From the NCBI GenBank assembly GCA_023300205.1, contig JALZVD010000205.1, positions 1 to 5,146 on the forward strand: a DNA stretch of 5,146 nucleotides, in the 5' to 3' direction. The position numbers and the translations under genes are program-made. Within the stretch, counting starts at the first letter, position 1. Every line of letters starts with the position of its first letter. Below the pieces are notes generated by a model. The model was not told where the DNA came from. It saw only the letters and a list, made by a program, of their open reading frames with translations, and ran no database searches. This stretch comes from Akkermansiaceae bacterium (GTDB lineage Bacteria; Verrucomicrobiota; Verrucomicrobiia; Verrucomicrobiales; Akkermansiaceae). Of the stretch, positions 1-5,146 are shown piece after piece.

Positions 1-1526
1 GCCTTTAAAATCCCCTTATCAGAATCCAAAGTAAAAAGCGTATCCCCTATCTTAAGCTGATCTTCACCCACTATCTCCCATTCCCCACCGAGCTTCATAC
101 TCCTTACCTTCACATCATTATTCTTACTTAGTCGTAATCCTACCCCTACACGAGAATCTCCCTTTTTAGCATAGATCATCAATGCCGCACCTACTAAATT
201 AGTCTCATCAAACTTCTGATACACCGGCTTCTTTATCAACTGCTCTAGCCTATTCTTATAGGGCAAATAGAACCGATCCGATGAAAACCTCTGAAACTCA
301 TGAGTCCCTAAAGCCGCTATCATCTGCTGCTCGAATTTAGGACGCAACACATCAGCTCTCCCCACCAGAACCCGCACCTGATTCGCTGGCTTAGGATCCA
401 CACTTAGAGGCAAGATTCTCTCTAACTCCACCTGTGGCACTACCCAGAAAACCCGTAACCCAGAATGATTGAAATAGGACTTCCACCATGTCTTCACCAT
501 CCCATTAGCCTCATCAGCCGTCAAACCCTGAGCCACCAGTCCAGCACGCAATTCCTGAAATACCTCTACCTGCTGACGCCCACCCTCTGATGCCGTCACC
601 CACGCCTCTTCAGACACACTAGCCTCACTCCCCGCAGAAATCACTCCTATCGTCTTATAGCGGAACTTACCGCCTATATTTTCAAATGCGAACGCAAAAG
701 GAATCGCCTCCTTACTATGGTTCTTAACCACCAAAGTCTCATATCCATCCACACGAAAAGTCGCAGGCAGATCAAAATTACCCACCCCTCGATAAAATAA
801 ATAATCTTCATATTCATCACCCACCTTCAGCATATTAGCATCCGGAACTCTAGGATAAATCCAAGTCGTATTCTCTTCCGGCTTAAACGTCATCGCTGGA
901 TCAGACTCAGCTTTCGGCAAAATCTCCACATCCCACTCAATCGCCCCATCATAAGGCTTACTAAAATCAATCGGCGTCCACTTCACCATCTCCCTCTCAC
1001 CTAACACCTCCTTCAGCTTGTCACTCATTTTCTCCTCATCTCTTTTTACCAGATTCGGAGTATCGCCTGACTTACGCTGCGGATACCACTGACTGATCGT
1101 CCCTCCATGAAAACCCACTTTCACATTCACCTCTGCAGTATCATCACCATAGAAGTAAATCACAGGAGTCTCCATCTTCACCGTCACATTCTCCATCGAT
1201 GCCCTAGGCATTCCTTTTACTCCTGTCATCGGATGAAGCAACTTCTTAGCATCCTCCATAACAAACATCTGATTACTATCATAAACTACTCTATTCATCG
1301 GTGAAGGATTACGGAAGAAATAGAGTCCATAAGCCTGTGGTCTCATTCCTAAATGAGAATACACAAACGAAGGCAAATGCTCCTCCTCCACATGCAAGCC
1401 AGTCAGCAGATTTCCATCAGAACCAGACACAGTAGTAAATGTTCCCCACTCATGGAGATCATAAGCCGAGACAACTGAACAGAAATTCATACCACACAAC
1501 AACAGAGAAAATAATCGAACACTCAT
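1..1526 (-). CDS. Secreted protein of unknown function, HEWGTFT-type (3' end beyond window)
   Basis: From ATG at 1526 this frame stays open for 508 codons and leaves the window without a stop, so the C-terminus is missing. An in-frame TAG lies six codons upstream of the ATG, which fixes this as the longest start. Residues 1-21 look like a Sec signal peptide (MSVRLFSLLL, then VVSA with likely cleavage before YDLHEWGTFT), so the product is probably exported to the periplasm or surface. No other membrane segment is visible. Motifs I recall from an uncharacterised planctomycete/verrucomicrobial family appear in order: HEWGTFTTVSGSDG (25-38), YSHLGMRPQ (56-64), KMETPVIYFY (117-126), ISQWYPQ (144-150), IEWDVEILP (196-204), LFYRGVGNFDLP (243-254), FNHSGLRVFWVVPQ (352-365) and LPLSVDP...VRVLVGRADVLRP (372-396). 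I know of no assigned activity. It starts 83 bases after the murJ stop, with no terminator seen between them, so readthrough from murJ is possible. A purine-rich GGAGTAGG ends 14 bases before the ATG, too far for a normal ribosome site. Coding is near certain; the function is unknown. Confidence 0.93.
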   Translation of the reverse strand, partial: MSVRLFSLLLCGMNFCSVVSAYDLHEWGTFTTVSGSDGNLLTGLHVEEEHLPSFVYSHLGMRPQAYGLYFFRNPSPMNRVVYDSNQMFVMEDAKKLLHPMTGVKGMPRASMENVTVKMETPVIYFYGDDTAEVNVKVGFHGGTISQWYPQRKSGDTPNLVKRDEEKMSDKLKEVLGEREMVKWTPIDFSKPYDGAIEWDVEILPKAESDPAMTFKPEENTTWIYPRVPDANMLKVGDEYEDYLFYRGVGNFDLPATFRVDGYETLVVKNHSKEAIPFAFAFENIGGKFRYKTIGVISAGSEASVSEEAWVTASEGGRQQVEVFQELRAGLVAQGLTADEANGMVKTWWKSYFNHSGLRVFWVVPQVELERILPLSVDPKPANQVRVLVGRADVLRPKFEQQMIAALGTHEFQRFSSDRFYLPYKNRLEQLIKKPVYQKFDETNLVGAALMIYAKKGDSRVGVGLRLSKNNDVKVRSMKLGGEWEIVGEDQLKIGDTLFTLDSDKGILK

Positions 1527-1609
1527 ACATACTATGTTGCCCTACTCCCTATCTAGTTCAATATGAATCACCCAACTTTACACCCTATTTACAATAACAA
1601 TCATCAGAT

Positions 1610-3157
1610 CTATCGCTTAAAACCTGCTTTGATGTCCTCTAACTTAGCCGCACCGATAACATGAGCAACTAGGAAATAAGTCACAATGCCAGTGCTAATG
1701 ATCAATCCCAGAACTATCGCCCTGAACAATCTAAATCCATTAAATAATTGTTCTTCCAACAGATCAGCTGAAAACCAAAGAACCACTCCCATCAGTACAC
1801 TAGCTACAAACATTTTAATTAACTTCAACCAAAACACACGTTGAAGCTCGATAAACCCATTTTTCCTCAGCCCCTTAATTAACAGAAGAACATTAGCCCA
1901 CCCTGCCACTGTCGTAGCAGCAGCACAACCTACGAATAAATACTCCGTGTCGCGTAATATAAAGAATGCAAACAAGCAGAGAATAATATTAACCAACGCT
2001 GAGATTAAAGTGAAAATCATCGGAGTCTTCGTATTTTCACGAGCATAATATCCAGGTTGCATCACACGCACCATAATGTAAGCAGGACAGCTCAACGCAA
2101 ATACCATCAGCGCCATCCCGGTCATCTTCGAATTCTCAAAAGTGAATTCACCACTCCTAAAAAGCACATCAACCATAGGCACAGCAAGAACCGCTATCCC
2201 CACCATAGCAGGCAACGCTAATAACATCGCCATCTCCATACCCTGCTGAAGACTACGCCGCGCTCCCGCATCATCATTCGCTTTAATTTTACGAGAAATC
2301 TCTGGCAGCAACACCACACCAAAAGCGATCCCTATCAGTCCTAACGGTAATTGGTTCACTCGGTCTGCATTATAAATAAGCGTCTTCGCTCCCACTTGCG
2401 CTGAAGCAATAGCACCTCCCACTAATAAATTAATCTGCTGAATAGAAGCACTAATCACACCTGGTATCATCAACAGCCCAAGACGCTTCATATCAGAATC
2501 TATCCTCGGAATCATCGGTACTAATTTAAAGCCCATTTTCCAGGCAGGCACCAATACAATCAAAAGCTGAACCACACCAGCAACCAGTAATGACCATGAA
2601 AGAACATCCGTTGCTTTCTCTTGCCCCAAGAACGGTATAAAACAACTCATTCCTGTCAAAAAAACCACATTCAAAAACACATACGAAATCGCAGGTGCAG
2701 CGAACTTATTATGACTATTTAAAACCCCACTAAAGGCAGCCAGTAAGCAAACAAAAAATAAATAGCCCAGTGTCACCCTCGCTAAGCCAATCGTAATGTC
2801 CAAAGTCTCAGCACTAAAAAAGGGATTAAATAACCACAGAACCTGAGGCAAAAAGAGGTAAAACACTCCGAACAGTCCCGCCAAAATCAAAGCCAATAAG
2901 AAAATAACTTTATTCCCATAGGCAAACGCCTCCTGCTCACTCTTTTCTAGCTTCCCCGTGTAAAGCGGAATGAAAGCAGCATTAAACGCTCCTTCACCAA
3001 AAACCCTACGGAATAAATTAGGTAATTGGAATGCCGCATTCCATGCATCTGAACGTCCACCTACTCCAAGGTAATGATTGATCATCATATCTCTAACCAA
3101 ACCTAAAACACGGCTCACTAAAGTGAGTCCGCTTAATGTCATAAATGCACGTACCAT
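1610..3157 (-). CDS. murJ: Lipid II flippase MurJ (MviN family)
   Basis: This inner-membrane protein moves lipid II, the undecaprenyl-linked peptidoglycan precursor, to the periplasmic face for cell-wall synthesis. At 515 residues it matches the family, which has a 14-helix MOP-superfamily fold; hydrophobic segments run along its whole length to a short basic tail. The N-terminal signature is intact: SRVLGLVRD (15-23), SDAW (36-39), FQLPNLFRRVFGEGAFNAAFIP (43-64). By motif alignment, residues essential in E. coli MurJ (R18, R24, D39, R52, R270) correspond to R16, R22, D37, R50 and R266; the last lies in YNADRVNQLPLG. The gene follows tsaC by 18 bases, implying one transcript. No Shine-Dalgarno sequence sits at normal spacing: AGAGG overlaps the tsaC stop 21 bases upstream and the gap is A-rich, so translational coupling is possible. 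Met6 is an alternative start, but residues 1-5 fit the family's short N-terminus. The stop is TAG. Confidence 0.97.
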   Translation of the reverse strand: MVRAFMTLSGLTLVSRVLGLVRDMMINHYLGVGGRSDAWNAAFQLPNLFRRVFGEGAFNAAFIPLYTGKLEKSEQEAFAYGNKVIFLLALILAGLFGVFYLFLPQVLWLFNPFFSAETLDITIGLARVTLGYLFFVCLLAAFSGVLNSHNKFAAPAISYVFLNVVFLTGMSCFIPFLGQEKATDVLSWSLLVAGVVQLLIVLVPAWKMGFKLVPMIPRIDSDMKRLGLLMIPGVISASIQQINLLVGGAIASAQVGAKTLIYNADRVNQLPLGLIGIAFGVVLLPEISRKIKANDDAGARRSLQQGMEMAMLLALPAMVGIAVLAVPMVDVLFRSGEFTFENSKMTGMALMVFALSCPAYIMVRVMQPGYYARENTKTPMIFTLISALVNIILCLFAFFILRDTEYLFVGCAAATTVAGWANVLLLIKGLRKNGFIELQRVFWLKLIKMFVASVLMGVVLWFSADLLEEQLFNGFRLFRAIVLGLIISTGIVTYFLVAHVIGAAKLEDIKAGFKR

Positions 3158-3175
3158 ATTATTTTTTTAGATAAC

Positions 3176-4267
3176 TTACCTCTGACTTGCCCTCCTTAAC
3201 CGATCATTGATCGCCACTCCCAGTCCAGTCTCGGCCACCGGCTCAGCCACGATCGCATCCACACCAGACTCATCCAGCATGCGTAACACGTGAAATAACC
3301 TCACAGACGCCTCTCCAAGTTTTCCTTTCCCAGGCGTAAGTTCCTCTATCACATCCCAGTCATAAAGCTCCATATAGCCATCCTTCGCCTGCCCGCGGTA
3401 GCTCAGCAGCGCATAACGCTTCCCTTCCTCAGGCACAAAGTCTCCAGGCTTATCAAATAAATACAACGGCGTGTTCGGAGCATAATGGCTCTCCAGCATC
3501 CCAGGAGCCTCCACAGAGTTCTCACCCCCATCACATCCAGCTTCCTCTGCCTGCTTCTCCTTCAGCAGCTTTCTCGCTCGTTCAGTAAGCTTCTTAGGAC
3601 GGATCACCTTCCCTATCTTCTGTAAATCTTCCTTCACCACAGGACCGGCTCTCAGCAAATGCAAGTTAGGCTTATCCTCACTCGTTTCACCTAGCTCCAC
3701 ACGCACAATAGTGCTCTCCAAGCCCGCATTACACGCGCCCCCATCCACAATAAGCGGAATCTTTCCATCCAGCTCCTTAAGAACAGCTCCAGCAGACGTC
3801 GGACTGATCTTACCAAATTGATTCGCACTAGGCGCCGCGATCGGCTTACCAAATGCCTTACAAATATCCTGCATAATAGGATGATCACTCATCCTCACAG
3901 CAACTGTAGATAGACCACTCGTCACAATTTCAGGAATAATATCCTTCTTAGGCAGCACCATCGTCAATGGCCCAGGCCAAAAAGCCTGAATCAACTGCTG
4001 CACCACCACATTCAACTCAGGAGAAATATCACAATACTCATGAATCTCCTCACGAGTTGATAAATGAATAATCAACGGGTCAAACGAAGGTCTACCCTTC
4101 GCCTCAAAAACCTTTGCCACTGCATCTGCATCCAGCGCATTCGCTCCTAAACCATACACTGTTTCGGTCGGAAGTGCCACCACTTCGCCATCTTCCAGCA
4201 GTCGAACCGCCTTTGAGATAGCCTCATTCGCCATCTCATCTTCAGCATATACTATTTCTGTTTCCAT
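3176..4267 (-). CDS. tsaC: Threonylcarbamoyl-AMP synthase, two-domain Sua5 type
   Basis: This enzyme makes L-threonylcarbamoyladenylate from threonine, bicarbonate and ATP. It is the first step of the t6A modification at position 37 of ANN-decoding tRNAs; the TsaD complex then transfers the group to tRNA. The YrdC domain spans about residues 14-210 and shows PTETVYGLG (33-41), KGRP followed by DPL (57-65), FWPGPLTMVL (96-105), VAVRMSDHP (122-130), PIAAPSANQFGKISPT (142-157) and VDGG...GLESTIV (174-188). A charged linker (about 215-250) leads to PGMLESHYAP (255-264) and a C-terminal Sua5 domain ending GLGVAINDRLRRASQR. The 363-residue length and second domain mark it as Sua5 type rather than the short TsaC/YrdC type. 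It is the only gene here with a good Shine-Dalgarno (AAGAAGGT, 6 bases before ATG), which supports this start. It is probably the first gene of an operon with murJ. An older alternative name would be ywlC or sua5. Confidence 0.96.
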   Translation of the reverse strand: METEIVYAEDEMANEAISKAVRLLEDGEVVALPTETVYGLGANALDADAVAKVFEAKGRPSFDPLIIHLSTREEIHEYCDISPELNVVVQQLIQAFWPGPLTMVLPKKDIIPEIVTSGLSTVAVRMSDHPIMQDICKAFGKPIAAPSANQFGKISPTSAGAVLKELDGKIPLIVDGGACNAGLESTIVRVELGETSEDKPNLHLLRAGPVVKEDLQKIGKVIRPKKLTERARKLLKEKQAEEAGCDGGENSVEAPGMLESHYAPNTPLYLFDKPGDFVPEEGKRYALLSYRGQAKDGYMELYDWDVIEELTPGKGKLGEASVRLFHVLRMLDESGVDAIVAEPVAETGLGVAINDRLRRASQR

Positions 4268-4273
4268 GTTCAG

Positions 4274-4281
4274 ACCTTCTT
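4274..4281 (-). promoter_or_regulatory. Ribosome binding site of tsaC
   Basis: On the minus strand this reads AAGAAGGT, one mismatch from the AAGGAGGT complement of the 16S rRNA tail, with a 6-base gap to the ATG at 4267. It is the only well-spaced Shine-Dalgarno sequence in the window and supports the chosen tsaC start. Confidence 0.75.
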
Positions 4282-4335
4282 TACTCTAAATTAGTTACTT
4301 TGCACATCTTAAATAAATAAATTCACCCATAGACT

Positions 4336-4364
4336 TGATTACCTTCCTCCATCTGGCTTGTCAA
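4336..4364 (-). promoter_or_regulatory. Candidate sigma-70-type promoter for tsaC-murJ
   Basis: A perfect -35 hexamer TTGACA (4364-4359) lies just past the HU terminator and about 90 bases before the tsaC start. At the ideal 17-base spacing the -10 position reads TAATCA, a poor match to TATAAT. Position (after one gene's terminator, before the next operon) and the exact -35 support it; the weak -10 limits confidence. Transcription from here would give a leader of roughly 60 bases. Confidence 0.4.
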
Positions 4365-4381
4365 GATGAGCATTGATCGCG

Positions 4382-4414
4382 AAAAAAAATGGCGTGACCA
4401 TAAAGGATCACACC
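4382..4414 (-). terminator. Rho-independent terminator of the HU-family gene
   Basis: On the minus strand the arm GGTGTGATCC (4414-4405), a TTTAT loop and the arm GGTCACGCC (4399-4391) form a stem of nine pairs with one G-T wobble and one bulged T. One base later comes a run of eight T (4389-4382). It lies 39 bases after the HU stop codon and points the same way, so the HU gene is probably transcribed on its own and separated from tsaC-murJ. Confidence 0.88.
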
Positions 4415-4434
4415 ATCGGATAATTATTAACTAA

Positions 4435-4451
4435 AGAATGATTACCATTCT
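4435..4451. repeat. Small inverted repeat after the HU stop
   Basis: AGAATG (4435-4440) and CATTCT (4446-4451) are perfect 6-base arms around ATTAC. It lies directly between the HU stop codon and the terminator stem. It could be a minor RNA hairpin at the 3' end of the HU message. The arms are short and A/T-rich, so chance is a real possibility. Confidence 0.3.
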
Positions 4452-4453
4452 CA

Positions 4454-4768
4454 TTAGCTACCCTGCTGGATAAGGGGAAGAATCGGAGCTACCTTCTCTT
4501 TCATCTCCTTGCCTGGCTTAAATTTCACCACTGCACGTGGTGGAATTGGAACATCCTTACTTGGGTCTTTAGGGTTACGCCCTATCTTGCCTTTGACTTC
4601 TTTCACCTGAAACGCACCAAAATTGCGCATCACTACTGAATTACCCTTAGCGAGTTCTTCAGTGATGGAATCAAGTGTACCTTGAACTACTGAAAATACC
4701 TCTTGTTGGGTGAGACCAGTATCGTTACTGAGTTTTATTACTAAATCACGTTTTGTTATAGTTGCCAT
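4454..4768 (-). CDS. HU/IHF-family DNA-binding protein
   Basis: This is a small basic histone-like protein that would bind and bend DNA as a dimer in the nucleoid. At 104 residues it is slightly longer than typical HU (about 90). The N-terminal helices (MATITKRDLV, then GLTQQEVFSVVQGTLDSI) form the dimer core. RNFGAF (48-53) is the family turn, and the DNA-binding arm runs about 54-80 with the invariant GRNP (63-66). The arm continues KDPSKDVPIPPRAVVKFKPG; compared with E. coli HU it is richer in proline and one residue longer between the arm NP and the following glycine. KEMKEKV begins the last helix, and there is a short extra tail ending QQGS. HU versus IHF subunit cannot be settled from sequence alone, so no symbol is given. 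The start is the only plausible family N-terminus. No Shine-Dalgarno sequence precedes it; a TATAAA lies 5 bases upstream of the ATG. The gene has its own terminator and is divergent from the exported-protein gene on the right. Confidence 0.96.
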   Translation of the reverse strand: MATITKRDLVIKLSNDTGLTQQEVFSVVQGTLDSITEELAKGNSVVMRNFGAFQVKEVKGKIGRNPKDPSKDVPIPPRAVVKFKPGKEMKEKVAPILPLIQQGS

Positions 4769-4773
4769 GGTTA

Positions 4774-4779
4774 TTTATA
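4774..4779 (-). promoter_or_regulatory. Possible -10 element giving a leaderless HU transcript
   Basis: On the minus strand TATAAA is followed by TAACC and then the ATG. If it is a -10 box, transcription would start at or next to the ATG, giving a leaderless message, which would fit the missing Shine-Dalgarno. Against this, the -35 position at 17-base spacing reads CTCCCT, which is no match, and TTAACA lies only 12 bases away. It may be just an A/T-rich initiation region. Confidence 0.3.
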
Positions 4780-4831
4780 TGTTGTCTAAATTGTTAAGGG
4801 AGAATTCTTGGCGAATGCAGACCATATCTAA

Positions 4832-4848
4832 GGACAAATGTCCCGACA
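4832..4848. repeat. Overlapping dyads upstream of the HU gene
   Basis: GGACA-AA-TGTCC (4832-4843) is a perfect inverted repeat, and TGTC-CC-GACA (4839-4848) is a second one sharing its right arm. Together they give three alternating GACA/TGTC half-sites within 17 bases, about 65-80 bases before the HU start. The arrangement resembles an operator, but I recognise no specific regulator. Confidence 0.35.
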
Positions 4849-4858
4849 AAAATGCTTC

Positions 4859-4917
4859 AAACCCTAAAAAAAACTCTTTTTTAAAAAACCCTATTATTTT
4901 TCCACCCCTTTTTTATT
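4859..4917. promoter_or_regulatory. A/T-tract region between divergent genes
   Basis: This stretch holds runs of eight A (4866-4873), six T joined to six A (4877-4888), and further T runs up to about 4915. AAACCCTA occurs twice as a direct repeat (4859-4866 and 4886-4893). Such tracts commonly give intrinsically curved or stiff DNA and act as upstream promoter elements; here they could serve the HU gene, the rightward gene or both. That role is inferred from composition and position only. I could not identify a clear promoter pair within it. Confidence 0.35.
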
Positions 4918-4931
4918 AATCTCTCCTCCTT

Positions 4932-4944
4932 AGAGCGTTGCTCT
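4932..4944. repeat. Short inverted repeat before the rightward gene
   Basis: AGAGC-GTT-GCTCT is a perfect 5-base inverted repeat. It overlaps a weak candidate -35 (TTGCTC, 4938-4943) that is 16 bases from TATAGC (4960-4965), a possible -10 for the plus-strand gene. It could be an operator half-site pair or a minor hairpin; both the promoter and the role are uncertain. Confidence 0.25.
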
Positions 4945-4990
4945 CCCTCAGTATTTCTCTATAGCACAGATGATTACTCTCTTCTCACTC

Positions 4991-5146
4991 ATGAAACATT
5001 CATATCAAAAAGACCCTATCGTATTTTACTTCACACTATTCTTCATTATCATTACTTCCTCCTCCACACTCAGCGCAAACGCTAAATTCGCCAAAGAACC
5101 AGTAACTAAAACTCTCCAACAACTAAACAATATCACCCTCTTAACT
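4991..5146 (+). CDS. Exported protein, N-terminal fragment (3' end beyond window)
   Basis: From ATG at 4991 the frame is open for 52 codons to the window edge. The translation begins MKHSYQKDP, then a hydrophobic core (about residues 10-22, IVFYFTLFFIIIT), a serine-rich stretch and SANA, with probable signal peptidase I cleavage after A31 before KFAKEPVTK. The product should therefore enter the Sec pathway. Only about 21 mature residues are visible, too few to assign a family. Coding is supported by base placement: of the eight G outside the start codon, seven fall in codon position 1 and none in position 3. An in-frame ATG at 4970 would add MITLFSL; the shorter start gives the more normal signal peptide with a charged N-terminus. 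Neither start has a Shine-Dalgarno sequence. It is divergent from the HU gene, with 222 bases between the two starts. Confidence 0.68.
   Translation, partial: MKHSYQKDPIVFYFTLFFIIITSSSTLSANAKFAKEPVTKTLQQLNNITLLT

Noticed and set aside
1107..1304. Plus-strand 65-codon open frame with many His residues
   Set aside because: It lies wholly antisense to the strongly supported exported-protein gene, and its His/Ser/Ile-rich composition is what the reverse of that sequence would give.
1533..1561. Possible promoter for the HEWGTFT-type gene (TTGAAC, 17 bases, AACATA)
   Set aside because: The -10 match is poor and the implied start would fall at or inside the beginning of the gene. Not enough to list.
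1527..1609. Search for a terminator after murJ
   Set aside because: No G/C-rich hairpin followed by a T run is present on the minus strand in this 83-base gap.
3691..3888. Minus-strand 65-codon open frame
   Set aside because: It is an out-of-frame shadow inside the YrdC domain of tsaC; the Arg/Leu-rich translation has no family features.
4437..4455. Fur-box-like sequence (AATGA, 9 bases, TCATT)
   Set aside because: The ends are symmetric but the centre does not fit the Fur consensus, and it lies between a stop codon and a terminator rather than at a promoter.
4710..4919. Plus-strand 69-codon open frame
   Set aside because: It overlaps the 5' end of the HU gene antisense and runs through the A/T-tract region, giving a Lys/Asn/Pro/Phe-rich tail of low complexity. 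No ribosome site or family signal.
5026..5146. Minus-strand frame open from the right edge for 39 codons to a TAA
   Set aside because: It could be the end of a leftward gene, but the plus-strand reading has a full signal peptide and G bases confined to codon position 1. The two cannot both be real, and the plus reading is stronger.

Overview
The window looks like chromosomal DNA from a member of the PVC group, most likely Verrucomicrobiota. This is inferred from three things: the style of the HU-family protein (N-terminus MATITKRDLV, proline-rich arm), a secreted protein of the HEWGTFT type that I associate mainly with planctomycetes and verrucomicrobia, and the near absence of Shine-Dalgarno sequences. 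I could run no database search, so the phylum is a moderate-confidence inference. I see no phage, transposon, CRISPR, tRNA or rRNA sequence.

Four genes lie on the minus strand, and a fifth at the right edge points the other way. In minus-strand order (right to left) they are: a small HU/IHF-type DNA-binding protein (4454-4768) with its own Rho-independent terminator (4382-4414); a two-domain Sua5/TsaC threonylcarbamoyl-AMP synthase (3176-4267) with a plausible promoter just past that terminator; the lipid II flippase MurJ (1610-3157), 18 bases after it and probably in the same transcript; and a large exported protein of unknown function (1-1526) that runs off the left edge after 508 codons without a stop. 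On the plus strand, 4991 to the right edge encodes the N-terminus of another exported protein, with a clear signal peptide. It is divergent from the HU gene, and the 222-base gap between them holds A/T tracts and small dyads that may control both.

Sua5 (tRNA t6A synthesis), MurJ (peptidoglycan precursor export) and HU (nucleoid structure) are housekeeping functions. The least understood gene is the HEWGTFT-type secreted protein. The plus strand is strongly C-rich and G-poor throughout, including in the plus-strand gene, which suggests that the minus strand is the leading strand of replication here. I found no convincing new multi-gene system. No gene-free stretch exceeds 300 bases.
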